The notes under the pieces: generated by a model | The model's input: the letters and a program-made list of their open reading frames with translations, nothing else | What the model was told of the DNA's origin: nothing | The model's database searches: none | NCBI GenBank assembly: GCA_020746105.1 | Contig: CM036629.1 | Span: 69,501 to 133,500 of the forward strand | Direction of reading: 5' to 3' | DNA: 64,000 bases | Origin: Trogon surrucura | Lineage: Eukaryota > Chordata > Aves > Trogoniformes > Trogonidae | Shown: positions 26,201 to 47,430 of the stretch, one piece after another | Layout of the letters: the number at the start of each line of letters is the position of its first letter | Numbering within the stretch: the first letter of the stretch is position 1 | Translations under genes and position numbers: made by a program

Positions 26201-29200
26201 CTCACCAACATAATCTTATAAAAAGAAACTTACAGATATTCTGAATAACTTGGTGGAGCATGGATAACTGAACAAATTAAAACTCTTCTTGACTCTGAGG
26301 AAATAAAATCAGGAAGAGTGAAACAAAAGTTCACTACACTGTTTGTGTCCTTCTAGGTGCTTTTCCTGCTGGAAGGTTTCTAGAAAAACTCAGGTGGGTA
26401 ACAGCTTCTCACTGTTCCATGAAGGGACAACTAAGAGGACCCTGAATCTGTTGGAAATTCTTTTGTGGCTCTTCAAGTCTGATCCATCAGCAGCAGTGTC
26501 CTGACTTGACCTAATTAGAACCAATTCTGTTCAATGATTTTACTTTTCAGGTAAGTCTCTTCTAAGAGACTGTACTTTCTGAAGTTAGAGAGCATCTGTC
26601 AGCATTTAGTGGCCAGCTCAGCCTGAACTCTTGACAAGCAGTTACTTTTTCTCCATACTATATAGTGTTACTTTCTAAAAATGTGTAATTACAGAAATCC
26701 ACATTTTCTGCAAATGACTTTGGTGCAAAGTCCTGGTATCTGCATGACACGTTGTCCTCCATAACTCACTGTCTCCATACTCACTGTCTGAGGTATAAAG
26801 CAGAGCACTTACCTTTCAATAACTGCTCTTCGCATAGCTTCTTGGCTGTATGGACACTTCCCCACTACAACCGCTGACAGATACACAGGATACTGCAGGA
26901 AATGCATCAGAAGAGCTCCTTGACAGCCTAAAACATTCCAGCGAGCCATCTTATCACTGCAGGACATAGAGCATGTTCTGTCCCCACGACCTGGCTTCAC
27001 TCGTAATAATCCCACAGAGTGATACCCTAGCCCAGGTACTCGGGCATCACCCAGCTCTCCAGGTACGCATTTTGCTCCAGTTCTATAAACATCTACTACC
27101 TTCGGTGTCCCTAAGCCAGTCTCCTTATTAGCTCTTTGCACCTCTGCAGAACATTCACAACTCTTCGGATTCAGGTCATCTTCTTGTTTCACATGCTGAA
27201 CAGTCAAATCTTCGGTGACTACAGAAAAATAACCATCATTGCCAGTTTTCACTCTCTTGATTATATGATTACTTGCTGTTTTCTGTGATTTCCTTTTATC
27301 TTTTGGAGCGAAACAATCACAGTTAACTCCGCACTCTGTCGATTGTCCAGCTGCATTGTTTCCAGTCACTGGCTTAGAAAACTGGTTCTCTGGTTCAGTC
27401 ATTGGAATAATAGAAGCATCACCACCTAGAACAAAAGAAAAAAATGTCAGAATTAGCCAAAACTCACAATATGACTTACTGCCTCACTCTCACTCCAAAA
27501 CAAAGTGAGATCAAAGAAAGGCAAGGGGCATAAAAGATTCTACAAGCAGGAGCCATGAAATTGGTTCACTCCAGCATACTCACATGGGGTGTGACTGGAG
27601 AAGAAAACAAACACGATACTTGGTTTGAGTATCCATTTCCCAGTTTCAGTTCCTGGAACAAAGATACTGCATTGCTGATAGGAAGCTGCCAGCCACATCT
27701 GGTGGAGAAGATACCTGTTGACAGAAAGTTTTCATGCAACACTTCTTCATTTTTGACACATGCAAAACCAACAAAAACTACATGCCCGCTAGTGCCTGTT
27801 CTTTCCTGATTCAATCTATGAGGAGACAATCAGTTACCCTTCTACACAGAGATGGGGTTCCACTGCAGAGTAACTGCTGGAGATGACTTGGAAATTAAAC
27901 TTATAAACACATAATTGGAACCTTAACAACAGACCTCAAAGGCCTGGATTCAGTAATCGTGTAGCTAAAGTCCCCTTCTCCCACTCTATTTTTATCAGCG
28001 CTGCAACTGGCACGATTCCATGAGAGTCAGTTCAGTGGCATAACACTGCAAGAAATGTACTTGCTCCTCCACCATTATTATTCTCTTGGCTCAGTTCCTT
28101 GCACCAATTTATTCCATGTGAACAAGAGGACTAATATGTGGGAAACAGCAAAAAGGCCACCCTTGGCAGCTGGTCATTAGACCAGTGTTCATGTCACATG
28201 AAATCAGCTCCTGCTTCTTTGTACAGAGGTTCTACTAGAATGACGAAGAAACAAGCTTTTGCGAGAGAGCCTTAACACCATGTAGAAGTGTAAAAATTAG
28301 GTTAAACTCCTGCTAACAAAGAGGGGAAAAGCGTTGCCTACATGATAATAACATCGTCTCTTTCGTTGCGTTCTCATCCCTGAAGCTGACTACTTCAGCT
28401 GTAGGTCAAAAACATTTGTATCACAACAGCCAACCTCAAATGGTGCTAAATAACAGAATGTGAATTTCACGCCTCACCTCTGGAAGCTCCTCTTGGCCAC
28501 AATTTCAGCATGACTGTCATTCAGAATGTCTCCTAAAGCAACAATGAAATGAGAACAATATGCATCATTACTTACAAGGAGACAAACAAACAGAATGTGA
28601 TAGATGACAGTTCTCCAGATTTGGCAGCATTTGAAGGTTTAACACGAGTTTAGGTTATGCAAGATATTTAAACACTACAAAGGGAGGTCAATAGCCTACA
28701 CAGATGAAGGATGAAAGCCTTCACGAGTAAGTCAGAGACTTCTCTAAACACCAAATTTTAAATCTTCCGATATCTGAAATCTTGAGCCGAATAAAGTCTT
28801 CCTTCAAAGCCTTCCTGATGTTAAGAGCAAATCTTGATATTCTCAGATTAAGCATAATGTCCAGAAAACTTCAACTGTTTGTAAAGTTTTTGGTTGAAGT
28901 TTCTTGTCACACTGTGTCCTGGTCTGAGTTAAACCAGAATCAATTCTGTTCATTGATTTTACTCTTCAGCTAAGTCTCTTCTAAGGGACCGAGTTTTCTA
29001 AAGTTAACAGCGTATTTTTGCAGAAACATCTGCAGTTAGTACCTAACTGGCATCACCTCTAAGTGTAGAGGTGCAATCTTTTGCATCAGACGCCAATAAA
29101 AACAGATTGTGACAGGTGACTGAAGCACAATTATTTCACTTACGTTTTGTTTTGCTTTTAGTTATGAAGTCTTTGGGTAAGCAGACTCAGGGTCTAAACT

Positions 29201-29987
29201 ACACATTTCCACAAAGTTTATTCACTTTCAAGGCAGCAAGTGCAACAAACTTCCCAGGCAGCCATTCTGGCTTCCTAAAGCCCTCTCTTCCTGACAAGAT
29301 GAGGTCTGCCTTACACTTCTAGCTTTGGTCCAGAAGTCTGAGCTCAGGGCCTTCAACATTTTCATTGATTCTATGACACCAGTAAGAACAAAGGCAGCAG
29401 AGATAATGTGTTCCTTGATTTTACACCATACTTACCAGTTTTTCTCATTTTGTTTTTGCCAATACATTTTGTTCCAGTTCCCAAAGCCACAACCTCCTTC
29501 GTTACTGAAAAAAATAACATTAACTGAACAGACTATCACCGGAACCATTGCTCTCACACAATCATCCTGGCAAGACAATACATAGAACACTGTGTAGAAG
29601 GGAAGGTAGAGGGAGGCAACCCAGTGACATTTCAGAAATCAAACAGTATCAGCTAGAGAACTGAAAACAGTAGACAGAAGCACTAGTGCTAGGAAAAATC
29701 TCTGATCCCGCAGCAGGAATGCTAACACGGGCTTGACATGCCAGGCCATGCACAGTGGACACCAGCATCAAGGACCACCATCACCTCTCCCTCTTCCCCT
29801 CCCGCCACTCATCCTTACCCTGCAGATTCCCTGGACTAGCAGGAACCTCTCCTCGGGTTGCAGATTCCACCTTGACAACAGCTGCCAGTGAAGTCCATTC
29901 CCTCTTTGGATCGGGTTTCCCCTGCTTAGGGAGTCTGCTCCTATAATGCACGTAACACAGCTCGGCAATTTCATCAGCCGACCACAT
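11256..29987 (-). CDS. ADAT1: ADAT1, tRNA-specific adenosine deaminase 1 (nine coding exons)
   Basis: ADAT1 deaminates adenosine 37, next to the anticodon of eukaryotic tRNA-Ala, to inosine. Coding exons: 29819-29987, 29436-29504, 28478-28532, 27584-27714, 26813-27425, 21076-21221, 19029-19128, 16372-16458, 11256-11388. Every junction has GT/AG, all phases agree, and the sum is 1503 bases (500 residues; human about 502). The start reads [15 protein letters not shown]. Zinc/catalytic residues are visible: the HAE motif (H87, E89) in [14 protein letters not shown] at 141-142 in SSHTPCGDAS, and [12 protein letters not shown] with Cys near 297. The C-terminus is [13 protein letters not shown]. 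The middle of exon 5 (about residues 155-240) is the least conserved part, as in other vertebrates. Introns hold several CR1 copies and a SINE. No break was seen, so the gene looks functional. Confidence 0.96.
16021..16193 (+). mobile_element. tRNA-Ile-derived SINE with CR1-like tail (5'-truncated)
   Basis: The head is related to tRNA-Ile from the D-arm/anticodon onward: GCGTGGTGCTCATAATACC, then a B-box-like GGGTTCGACTCCTGT. A middle part TAGTCGAGAGGTGGCGTCCC follows, and then a CR1-type 3' end CCCTTCCAGCCTGGGCCATT with ATTCTATGATG. The same three-part structure occurs at 31388-31567. It lies in ADAT1 intron 8. It resembles TguSINE1 of zebra finch, a SINE moved by CR1 machinery. It is not a functional tRNA gene, because the acceptor stem is missing. 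Confidence 0.85.
16935..17026 (+). mobile_element. short CR1 3' tail in ADAT1 intron 7
   Basis: About 90 bases carry GGTCTAGTGGTCGGCTAGGT, TTGGACTTGATCTTAAAGAT and an end ACAATTCTATGATC. This is the 3' terminus of an older CR1 type (different wording from the copies at 4.4 and 61 kb). Confidence 0.75.
17640..18188 (-). mobile_element. CR1 LINE 3' fragment in ADAT1 intron 7, minus orientation
   Basis: It begins on the plus strand with AGAATCACAGAAGCGCTTTG, the reverse complement of a CR1 tail. Minus-strand frames at 17716-17952 and 17949-18188 encode CR1 ORF2 C-terminal pieces such as [19 protein letters not shown] and [20 protein letters not shown]. The two pieces lie in different frames, so the copy is decayed. 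It is 5'-truncated near 18188. Confidence 0.85.
22026..22229 (-). mobile_element. older CR1, 3' part (left half of an interrupted copy)
   Basis: The plus strand carries GATCACAGAATGGCTGAGGT and then the reverse complement of the CR1 3' UTR and ORF2 end, reaching CAGTAAAGAAGCGTTTCCTG at 22207-22226. Here a second CR1 starts abruptly. The continuation of this older copy resumes at about 25415. It is diverged, so it is the host of a nested insertion in ADAT1 intron 5. Confidence 0.85.
22230..25414 (-). mobile_element. long CR1 LINE nested in an older CR1, ADAT1 intron 5
   Basis: About 3.2 kb in minus orientation and the longest CR1 copy here. It runs from the tail (ATCACAGAATCATAGAATGT at the low end) up through most of ORF2. 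Frames at 22423-22722, 22607-22876 and 22788-23219 give the RT C-terminal part. 23128-24132 gives the RT core ([20 protein letters not shown]). 24473-24838 and 24856-25104 give the endonuclease domain ([20 protein letters not shown]). The upper end lies close to the ORF2 start. Several frame changes interrupt ORF2, so it is no longer intact. It interrupts the older CR1 whose halves are at 22026-22229 and 25415-25535. Confidence 0.88.
25415..25535 (-). mobile_element. older CR1, 5' piece (right half of the interrupted copy)
   Basis: GTTCAGAGGGAACCTCC, TGTGCTTCAGTTTGTGCCTG and AACAGCCCGGCTCC follow in the order expected directly after the break at 22229 in a CR1 read in reverse complement. A 16-base stretch (TCAGAGGGAACCTCCT) occurs twice with a period of 22 bases (25419 and 25441). 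The element ends near 25535. Confidence 0.75.
26490..26620 (+). repeat. diverged interspersed repeat, copy 1 (ADAT1 intron 5)
   Basis: The block AACCAATTCTGTTCAATGAT, TTTACTTTTCAGGTAAGTCT and CTTCTAAGAGACTG is closely similar to one at 28915-29020 in ADAT1 intron 2. Both start with a GTGTCCTG-like sequence. The pair belongs to the same dispersed repeat family, possibly the 5' end of an LTR. I could not name it. Confidence 0.6.
28912..29025 (+). repeat. diverged interspersed repeat, copy 2 (ADAT1 intron 2)
   Basis: GTGTCCTGGTCTGAGTTAAA, CCAGAATCAATTCTGTTCAT and TAAGTCTCTTCTAAGGGACC parallel the copy at 26490-26620 with scattered substitutions. Same orientation, about 2.4 kb apart. Family not identified; an LTR-derived fragment is possible. 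Confidence 0.6.
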
Positions 29988-30560
29988 GGCTCCTGATGCA
30001 AGTGCAGGTTCTAAACAGAACTGAATTACATGACCATACTGAGTAACAAGCCCTCTCTCTCCAAACCCCATCACCTTGCACCAGATTCCGATATGCAAGG
30101 CCTAACGGAACCACCCCCTTCAGGGCTACTTATCAGAAACACATCATACGAAGTAAAAAAAAACGTTTTAGCCAAATCACTAGGAACAAAAAAACCACGC
30201 CAGAACGCCCACGGCCCGGCAGAGCGTGGACTCGCCGGCTTCCCAGGGCTCGCACCAGCCAGGGGTCTATCGCGCGCGCCACACCGTCCCCGTGCGCTGC
30301 TGCGTCACATCCGCCGCGGCCGGCACCGCCGCCTCTGCTCTGCCAGCGACCGGGGAGCGCAGAGCCCCGCAGCCGGGGCGGCCGGCGCAGGCCGCGACCT
30401 CCAGCCCCCGCGCTACGGCGCCGCCGCTTCCCGCCGGGCCCCGCGCTCGAGCCCGCCCACCCGCCTCAGCCCCGCCCGGCTGCGCGCGGGCCGCACACGC
30501 GCACACAGAGACACCACGGCAAGAGCGCCGCCTTTATGCCCGGCAAGAAGGGCTGCCTTT
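29988..30560 (-). promoter_or_regulatory. CpG-rich promoter region of ADAT1
   Basis: The roughly 570 bases between the ADAT1 start codon (29987) and the KARS1 poly(A) signals become strongly GC- and CpG-rich from about 30205 to 30530, with runs such as CGCGCGCGCC and GCCGCCGCTTCCCGCC. No TATA box stands out. The position directly upstream of ADAT1 makes this its likely promoter. Open frames of 70-220 codons across it on both strands are what high GC content produces by chance. Confidence 0.7.
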
Positions 30561-30588
30561 ATTAGCAACAAAGACCGCCGCATTTATT
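30558..30588 (-). terminator. KARS1 poly(A) signals
   Basis: Two AATAAA hexamers on the minus strand (30583-30588 and 30558-30563, seen as TTTATT on the plus strand) lie 24-54 bases after the KARS1 stop codon. The KARS1 3' UTR is therefore very short and ends just upstream of the ADAT1 promoter. Confidence 0.75.
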
Positions 30589-30611
30589 CGTGGCCCACGC
30601 CGCCCTGGCCT

Positions 30612-41161
<10,550 letters not shown>

Positions 41162-41296
41162 CTTCCCGGCGCCGCCCGGCCCTTCCGTGCCTGCGCGTGC
41201 GCGGCGCTGGCGCTGGCCCTGGCGGGGCGCGGGGGCGCGGAGCAGGGCCTGGCGGGTCGGGGCGCGGCGGCCGGCCGGGGAGGCGCGGAGCTGGCC
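41162..41296. promoter_or_regulatory. bidirectional KARS1/TERF2IP promoter
   Basis: Only 135 bases separate the KARS1 ATG (41161, minus) from the TERF2IP ATG (41297, plus). The interval is almost pure G+C with many CpGs and no TATA box. It sits within a CpG island running from about 40750 to 42100. Both transcription start regions must lie in or overlap these bases, so the two genes almost certainly share one promoter. The same head-to-head arrangement exists in human. Confidence 0.8.
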
Positions 41297-44200
41297 ATGG
41301 CGGGGCGCGGCGGCTCGGCGGCGGTGCGGCCGCGGCCGCTCTTCCTGTGGGACGACGGGAGCCCGATGCGCTTCTACTTGCGGCCCGGGCAGGCCAAGCT
41401 GCGCCTGGCGCCGCTGCTGCTGGCGGGTGGCGGACGGCTGTGCCGCGTGCAGGAGCCGGGGGCCGTGCTCCTGGCGCAGCCCGGCGAGGCGGCGCCCGAC
41501 GGGGCCGTGTCCACGGAATACGTGACGGAGTGCGTGGAGCGCAACCAGCGGCTGCCGCTGGACGCCTTCCGCCTGGTCGCCGCGCCGCCGCCGCCGCCCG
41601 CCGCCACGCCGCGAGGCCGCCTGCCCTTCACGGAGGCGGAGGACGCGGCGCTGGTGCGGGCCGTGCGGGAGCGGGGCGCGGCGCGGGCGGGCGGCCGCGC
41701 GCTGTGGCAGGAGCTGGAGCGGGACGGCGTGACCCGGCACAGCTGGCAGGCCATGCGCGAGCGGTACCGGCGGCACCTGCGGCCGCGGCTCGGGGGTGAG
41801 CGGGGCCGGCCGGGGCTCGGCGAGGGCGGGGGGGGGCGCGGGAAGCCGGGGCCCTGAGGGGCGGGGGGGGCGGGGGCGGCCGGTGCCGCCCGGCAGTCAC
41901 TGCCCGCGTGTTCTCGCAGAGCCCCGGCAGACGGAGGAGCCGCAGCGGGCGCAGGAGCCCCGGCCGGCGGAGAAGCCCCGGCCGGCGGAGGAACCCTGGC
42001 AGAGCATGGGCATTTTCGCGGCGGCCAACCGGGAGTTCGAGAGCTCGGAGGTAAGCGCTCGGGACCGGCGCGACGAGTAGCGCTGCGGCCGCTCCTGCCC
42101 GCCGCGGTGCCTCCGAGAGCTGCTCCGAGTGCTCCTTCCTAGTTGTCCCAGTGTAACACAACGATGATTCGTAATTAACCCGTTAAATGACTTCCCACAG
42201 TGACATCCCTTGTGCTGCAACTCAGCAGGGACTTCGTGTGAGCTGTGAGCCGCGTGGGTTACGAGCAGTGCCTCCCTGCGGCAAGTGTCACAGAATCACA
42301 GAATTGTTGGAGTTGGAAGGGACCTCTGGAGATCATCGAGTCCAGCCCCCCCACCCCCCCCCCCCCACCCCCCGCCAGAGCTGGGTCACCCAGAGCAGGT
42401 CACACAGGGACGCCTCCAGGCAGGTTTCAAAAGTCAGAGACTTCACGACTTCCCTGCGCAGCCTGTGCCAGTGCTGTGTCAGCGACGTTCTGCCTCGTAT
42501 TTAAATGAATCTTCCTCCGTATTGCCCTTTGTCCTGTCATTGGGCACCACTGAAAAGAGTCTGGCTCCATCCTCCCTGCACCCACCCCTCAGATATTTAT
42601 AGACATGGATGAGGTCTCCTCTCAGACTTCTCTTCTGCAGGCTAAATAGCCGCAGCTCTCTCAGCCTTTCCTTGTAAGAGAGATGCTCCAGTCCCCAAAT
42701 CGTCTTTGTTGCCTCTGCTGGACTCCCTCCAGTAGTTCCCTGTGTCTCATGAACTGAGGGGCCCGGAAATGGACACAGAATTCCAGATGAGGCCTCACCA
42801 GGGCAGAATAGAGGGGGAGGATGACGTCCTTTGACTCGCCAGACTCTTCTTAATGCAGCCCAGGACACCACTGGCCTTCTTGGCAGCGAGAGCATGTTGC
42901 TGGCTCATGGTTAACTTACTGTCTTTCAGAGCTCCAAGATCCTTATCCTCAGGGCTGCTTCCCCGCAGGTCAGCCCGTAACCTGTGATGGTGCGTGGGGT
43001 TGTTCTTCCCCAGGTGCAGGACGCTACATTTGCCTTTGTTGGGCCTCCTTAGGTTCCTCTCTGCCCAGCACTCCAGCCTGTCCAGGTCACGCTGGAGGGC
43101 AGCAACAGCCCTCTGGTGTGTCAGTCACACCTCCCAGTTTTGTATCATCGCCAGACTTGCTGCAGATACACTCTGTTCCCTTGTCTAGGTCACTAATGAA
43201 TATGCTAAATAAGGTTGGACCCCATCCTGACCCTTGGGGAACACCACTGGTTACAGGCCTTCAACTCGACCCTGCTCCATGGATCACAATCCTCAGGGCT
43301 CTGTCACTCAACCAGCTCTCAACTCACCTCACTGCCCACTCGTTGAACCCGCACTCCCTGAGTTTCCTAGTGAGAATGTTGTGGGAGGCAGTGTCAAAAG
43401 CCTTGTTGAAGTCCAGGTAGATGCCATCTGCTGCTCTCCTCTCATCTAGCCAGCCAATTATGGCATCGTAGATGGCTATCAGATTAGTCAAGCTTGGGTT
43501 CCCCTTGATGAATCCATGCTGACAGCTCCCAATAACTGTCTTTTCTTCCATGTGTTTGGAGATGAAATCCAGGGCAATTTGTTCCGTCACCTTTCCAGAG
43601 ACAGAAGTGAGATGAACTGGTCTGTCCTTTTTGAAGACTGGAGTGACATTGGCCTTCCTCCAGTCCTCAGGCACCTCTCCTGTTCTCCCTGATCTTTCAA
43701 AGATGATGAAGAGTGCCTCTCGGCACTCGTGGGTGCATCCCATGAGGGCCCATGGATTTATGGATGTTCCATTTGGTTAAGTGGTCCCTAACCTGATCCT
43801 CCTCTACTGAGGGAAAGTCTTCCTCTCTCCAGATCGTTTCTCCTCGTTCCAGGGTCCAGGATTCACAAAAGCCGGTTTTGGCTGTGAAGACCGAAGCAAA
43901 GAAGGCATTCAGTAACTCTGCCTCCTCTGTGTCTTCTGCCACTAGGGTGCCCACCTCGTTCATCAGCGGGCCCAGATTTTCCCTGTCTTTCTTTTTCTAT
44001 GGATACACTGGAAAAAAACCCTTCTTGTCATTGATGCCTCTTGCCAGATTGTGCTCAGGTGGGCCTTAGTTTTCCTAGTTGCATCACTACATTCCCTGAC
44101 AACATTCCTATATTTCTCCCGAGTGGCCAGTCTTGCTTTCTGCATTCTGTAGATTTCCTTCTTCCATTGGAGCTTTTTTTTCAGAAGATCCTTAGTCATC

Positions 44201-45381
44201 CATGGAGGTCTGCCTGATTTCTTACTCATAGGGATGTACCAATTTTGAGATTGGAGAATGTCGTATCTGAACGTTGACCAGCTCTTACAGACACACATAC
44301 TTTCCAGAGCCCCGGCCCATGGTGTGCCACTGAGTAGATCTTTGAAGAGACTGAACTTAGCTCGTCTGAAGTCCAGGGTTGTGATTCTAGTTTTCTCCTT
44401 ACTTCTTCCACACCAGATACTGAATTCCACCATCTCGTGGTCACTACAGCCAAGGTTGCCCCAAATCTTCACATCCCCAACAAGTCCTTCTTTGCTTGTT
44501 AGGTCGAGGTCCAGCAGTGCACCAATCCTCATGGATTCTTCCATCACTTGTATCAGGAAGACATCCTCAATGCTCTGTTGTCACCCTCTGCCCAAGTTAA
44601 CTTGAGGAAATTAATGTCACAACATTGTCACATTAAAACCTGTATTGGCAAATGGAAGTTGCCCTTTCACCTCAGGCATAATATGTTCCTGTAGATGCAT
44701 TAACATATGCTTTTTACCTTTTATGGTTGCTTTGTTCAAATTCTCCCTTATATTTCATCATGCTTTTCTGTGATCTTTTATATACTTGTTAACCTGTAGA
44801 GCTTCACTTCAGTCTCTGACTTCTACTGAGTTTTTGTATACTGTAGCGTCACAGTGGGAGGTGATTGTGTAGCGGTGATAAAAGAAGCTTGCCAGAAAAT
44901 ACCATGTCTAACTGGTGACGCCACTTGTCTTACTTTTTAGTCAGGAAGCGACACTTCGGACATTTCAGAAGAACCTTCTGCACAAGATGGAGAGCTAGAG
45001 TGCCCAGGAGAAACAACATCTGGTTTGGAGACTGGACGTGAGAACGCTGTTCTCCCTGGCACTCAATTACAGAGGGAAGAAAGACCATGTACTTGCTCTT
45101 CTTCCAGCGAGGTGGGGGAACTAGTAAAAACTATGCAACACCTCATGACAAAGTTCAGCATGGACCTCTCCACTGTTACACAGGCCTTTCTGAAAAACAG
45201 TGGGGATGTGGAAGCTACTTCATACTTTCTGCAGACAGGGCAGCGCTTGGATGGATACCCTGTATGGAGCAGAGAGGATGATTTGGAATTGCAAAAAGAT
45301 GATGAAGGTGTTAGAAATAAATTGATAGCAAAATTTGGAGCTGAAAACGTAGCAAAGCGGATAGCATTTAGGAAAAGTTAA
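41297..45381 (+). CDS. TERF2IP: TERF2IP (RAP1), telomere shelterin subunit (three exons)
   Basis: RAP1 binds TRF2 in shelterin at telomeres and also modulates NF-kB signalling. Exons: 41297-41795, 41920-42050, 44941-45381. GT/AG and phases agree: 1071 bases, 356 residues (human 399). The N-terminal BRCT domain spans about residues 13-94 ([20 protein letters not shown]). A proline/alanine linker follows, and then a Myb-like domain at about 108-162 with W137 and W150 ([12 protein letters not shown]). The C-terminal TRF2-binding RCT domain covers about 267-356 ([20 protein letters not shown]) and ends AKRIAFRKS. The upstream frame is open to 40943, so the start is chosen because [20 protein letters not shown] begins like the family. 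Poly(A) candidates are at 46649 and 46674. Exon 1 is extremely GC-rich, and intron 2 contains a CR1. Confidence 0.95.
42288..44640 (-). mobile_element. CR1 LINE in TERF2IP intron 2, minus orientation
   Basis: About 2.3 kb begin on the plus strand with TCACAGAATCACAGAATTGT (tail). Minus-strand pieces cover the RT C-terminal region (42479-42895), the RT core (43324-43743, with [20 protein letters not shown]), and the endonuclease/RT junction (43963-44547, with [19 protein letters not shown]-like sequence). The pieces lie in different frames with small deletions, so the copy is older than that at 22.2-25.4 kb. A run of about 30 bases, nearly all C, at 42346-42373 lies where the CR1 tail normally has a short C tract. 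Confidence 0.87.
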
Positions 45382-46889
45382 ATAGCAAAGCGGAGCAGTT
45401 TCAGTGAAAACTTACTTCAGAGCCTGTGTCTACTGTGTAAGCCAGCTGACACCTGCCCTGTGCCTTGCTACATGCAAAGGATTTTGAAGAGGGTTGGCAC
45501 CAAAATCTGATTCTTTGGCACCAAAATCTGACAGAATCATGTTAAGTGTTCTAACCGGTAATGTGTTATTAGTGCTCCATCTCATGTGTCTTACTTCTGA
45601 GTGTTGAGGATGGTCATTTAATAACCTGCTCTGCCAGATCTAGTCATTATCTTTTTTATTTCTTTGTTAATGAACCTTGATCAGCAACAGATTGCTGATC
45701 AAGAAATTCATGCCAGAAGATGAGGCCCTTGGTTTCATACGTGAATGCTGAGATGCACTGAGAATACCCAAAATGTGACATTATAATATTCAATCTCACG
45801 TTACAGAGATCTGTTTTTAAAACCTCAAGCCAGGAGACACTCGCCTCATTTTTATTACCGCTTCCAGCACATGTTCTCCAATGCTTATATTGCGGGGTTT
45901 GTTTAATAACATTAACTTTGTGTTTCATAATTTCAAAACCAGTGAATAGCTCTGCCCTAGCTTGCATCTTTACATACTGTACAGTCACAGCTTCTGTAAT
46001 CCAGGCAAAGTAACCCTGGTGCCACACCATATAGACTAGTTAAAAAAGTAGAGTGGCTTTCAGGGTTATGTGCAATCATTCCAGCAGAAGGTACAAGTCA
46101 AGAGGGAGTGCTTGGCTTCTTTAGGTATCTACCTCCTAAGTCATGTTTGAGAGTGAGAGAGAACACTGTTGCTAGTTTACAGTCATGATAAGAAAAATTC
46201 AGTACTTTGAGTCTGAGATTGTGTTCTGGTGACTATTCTAATATTGTATTAAGTCAATCCTGTAAACCTGGAATTAATTGTTTGGTAAAGTAAAGTGCAC
46301 TGGTAAAAACAAAGACAGATTTTTTGGGGGGGTAGAGTAATAATTTGGGATTTTTCTTATTGCACTGCGGCACTAAAAGAAAATTAAGGTCAGTTCGGAA
46401 ATTGCCAATTTTAAACCGAATTCAAAATTTATTGAAAGTCAACAATAACTTCATGTAATGAGGCTGCTATTTCAGAAAACCGCTGTCCTGAAACATCAGC
46501 TGATTATATGGGGAGTTAACAAAGGTAACCAGATAAATGCCAAAACTCTGTTTTAGACTATGCAGTGTTTCACTAGACGGGTCATTCCTGCTGAGAGAGA
46601 GTTACTTGGTACATTCACGCACTCAAGAGAGTGCAAGACAATATAGCAAATAAAGCAGTAAAATTAAAAGAAAAATAAATTAAAAACTACCAGCTGGATT
46701 TGAGATGCAAGCACTGGTGATGACCAGGTTTGTGATCAGGAGACCCATCACCTGCAGCCAACACCTCCCATTCTAGATTGGGTGATGTACCTGTCTCAGC
46801 AGCACAATAACCTCACAATTCAATGGTCATCTTGTTTAACCAAAACTGCTCTAGAATTCAAAGTGAGAGGTAGAGCACATTAAATAGCT
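45382..46889 (+). other. TERF2IP 3' untranslated region and flank
   Basis: No open frame of interest. The sequence directly after the TERF2IP stop is probably its 3' UTR. The first AATAAA hexamers after the stop are at 46649-46654 and 46674-46679, which would give a UTR of about 1.3 kb. Confidence 0.5.
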
Positions 46890-47430
46890 GCAACATAGAA
46901 TGGCCTGAGTTGGAAGGGACCTTAGAGATCATCTAATCCAACCTGCCTGTCACGGGCAGGGACGCCGCTCAACTAGATCAGGCTACTCAAGGCTCTGTCC
47001 AACTTGGCCTTGAACACCTCCAGGGAGGGAGCAGCCACAACCTCTCTGGGCAATTTGTTCCAAAGTCTTGCCACCCTCGTAGGAAGAATTTCTTCCTAAG
47101 ATCTAATCTAAATCTATTATCCTTCAACTTAAACCCATTTCCTCGCGTCCTATCAGTGGATGCTCTTGTAAAAAGTCCCTCCCCAGCCTTCCTGTAGGAT
47201 CCCTGCAGGTATTGCAAGGCAGCTGTTAGGTCCCCCTGAAGTCTTCTCTTTTCAAGACTGAACAGTCCCAGCTGCCGCAGCCTGTCCTTGTAGCAGAGGT
47301 GCTCCAACCCCTGGATCATCTTTGTGGCCTCCTCTGAACACGCTCCAGCAGATCCGTGTCCCTTTTATGTTGGGGACACCAGAACTGGACGCAGTATTCG
47401 AGGTGGGGTCTCACAAGAACATAAACTGTT
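46890..47430 (-). mobile_element. CR1 LINE 3' fragment downstream of TERF2IP
   Basis: The plus strand reads CATAGAATGGCCTGAGTTGG then AAGGGACCTTAGAGATCATC. A minus frame at 46987-47319 encodes LERRLQGDL-like and NRFRLDLRKKFF blocks of the CR1 ORF2 C-terminus. It is 5'-truncated near 47430. It is a different, older subfamily than the copies at 4.4 and 61 kb. Confidence 0.85.
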
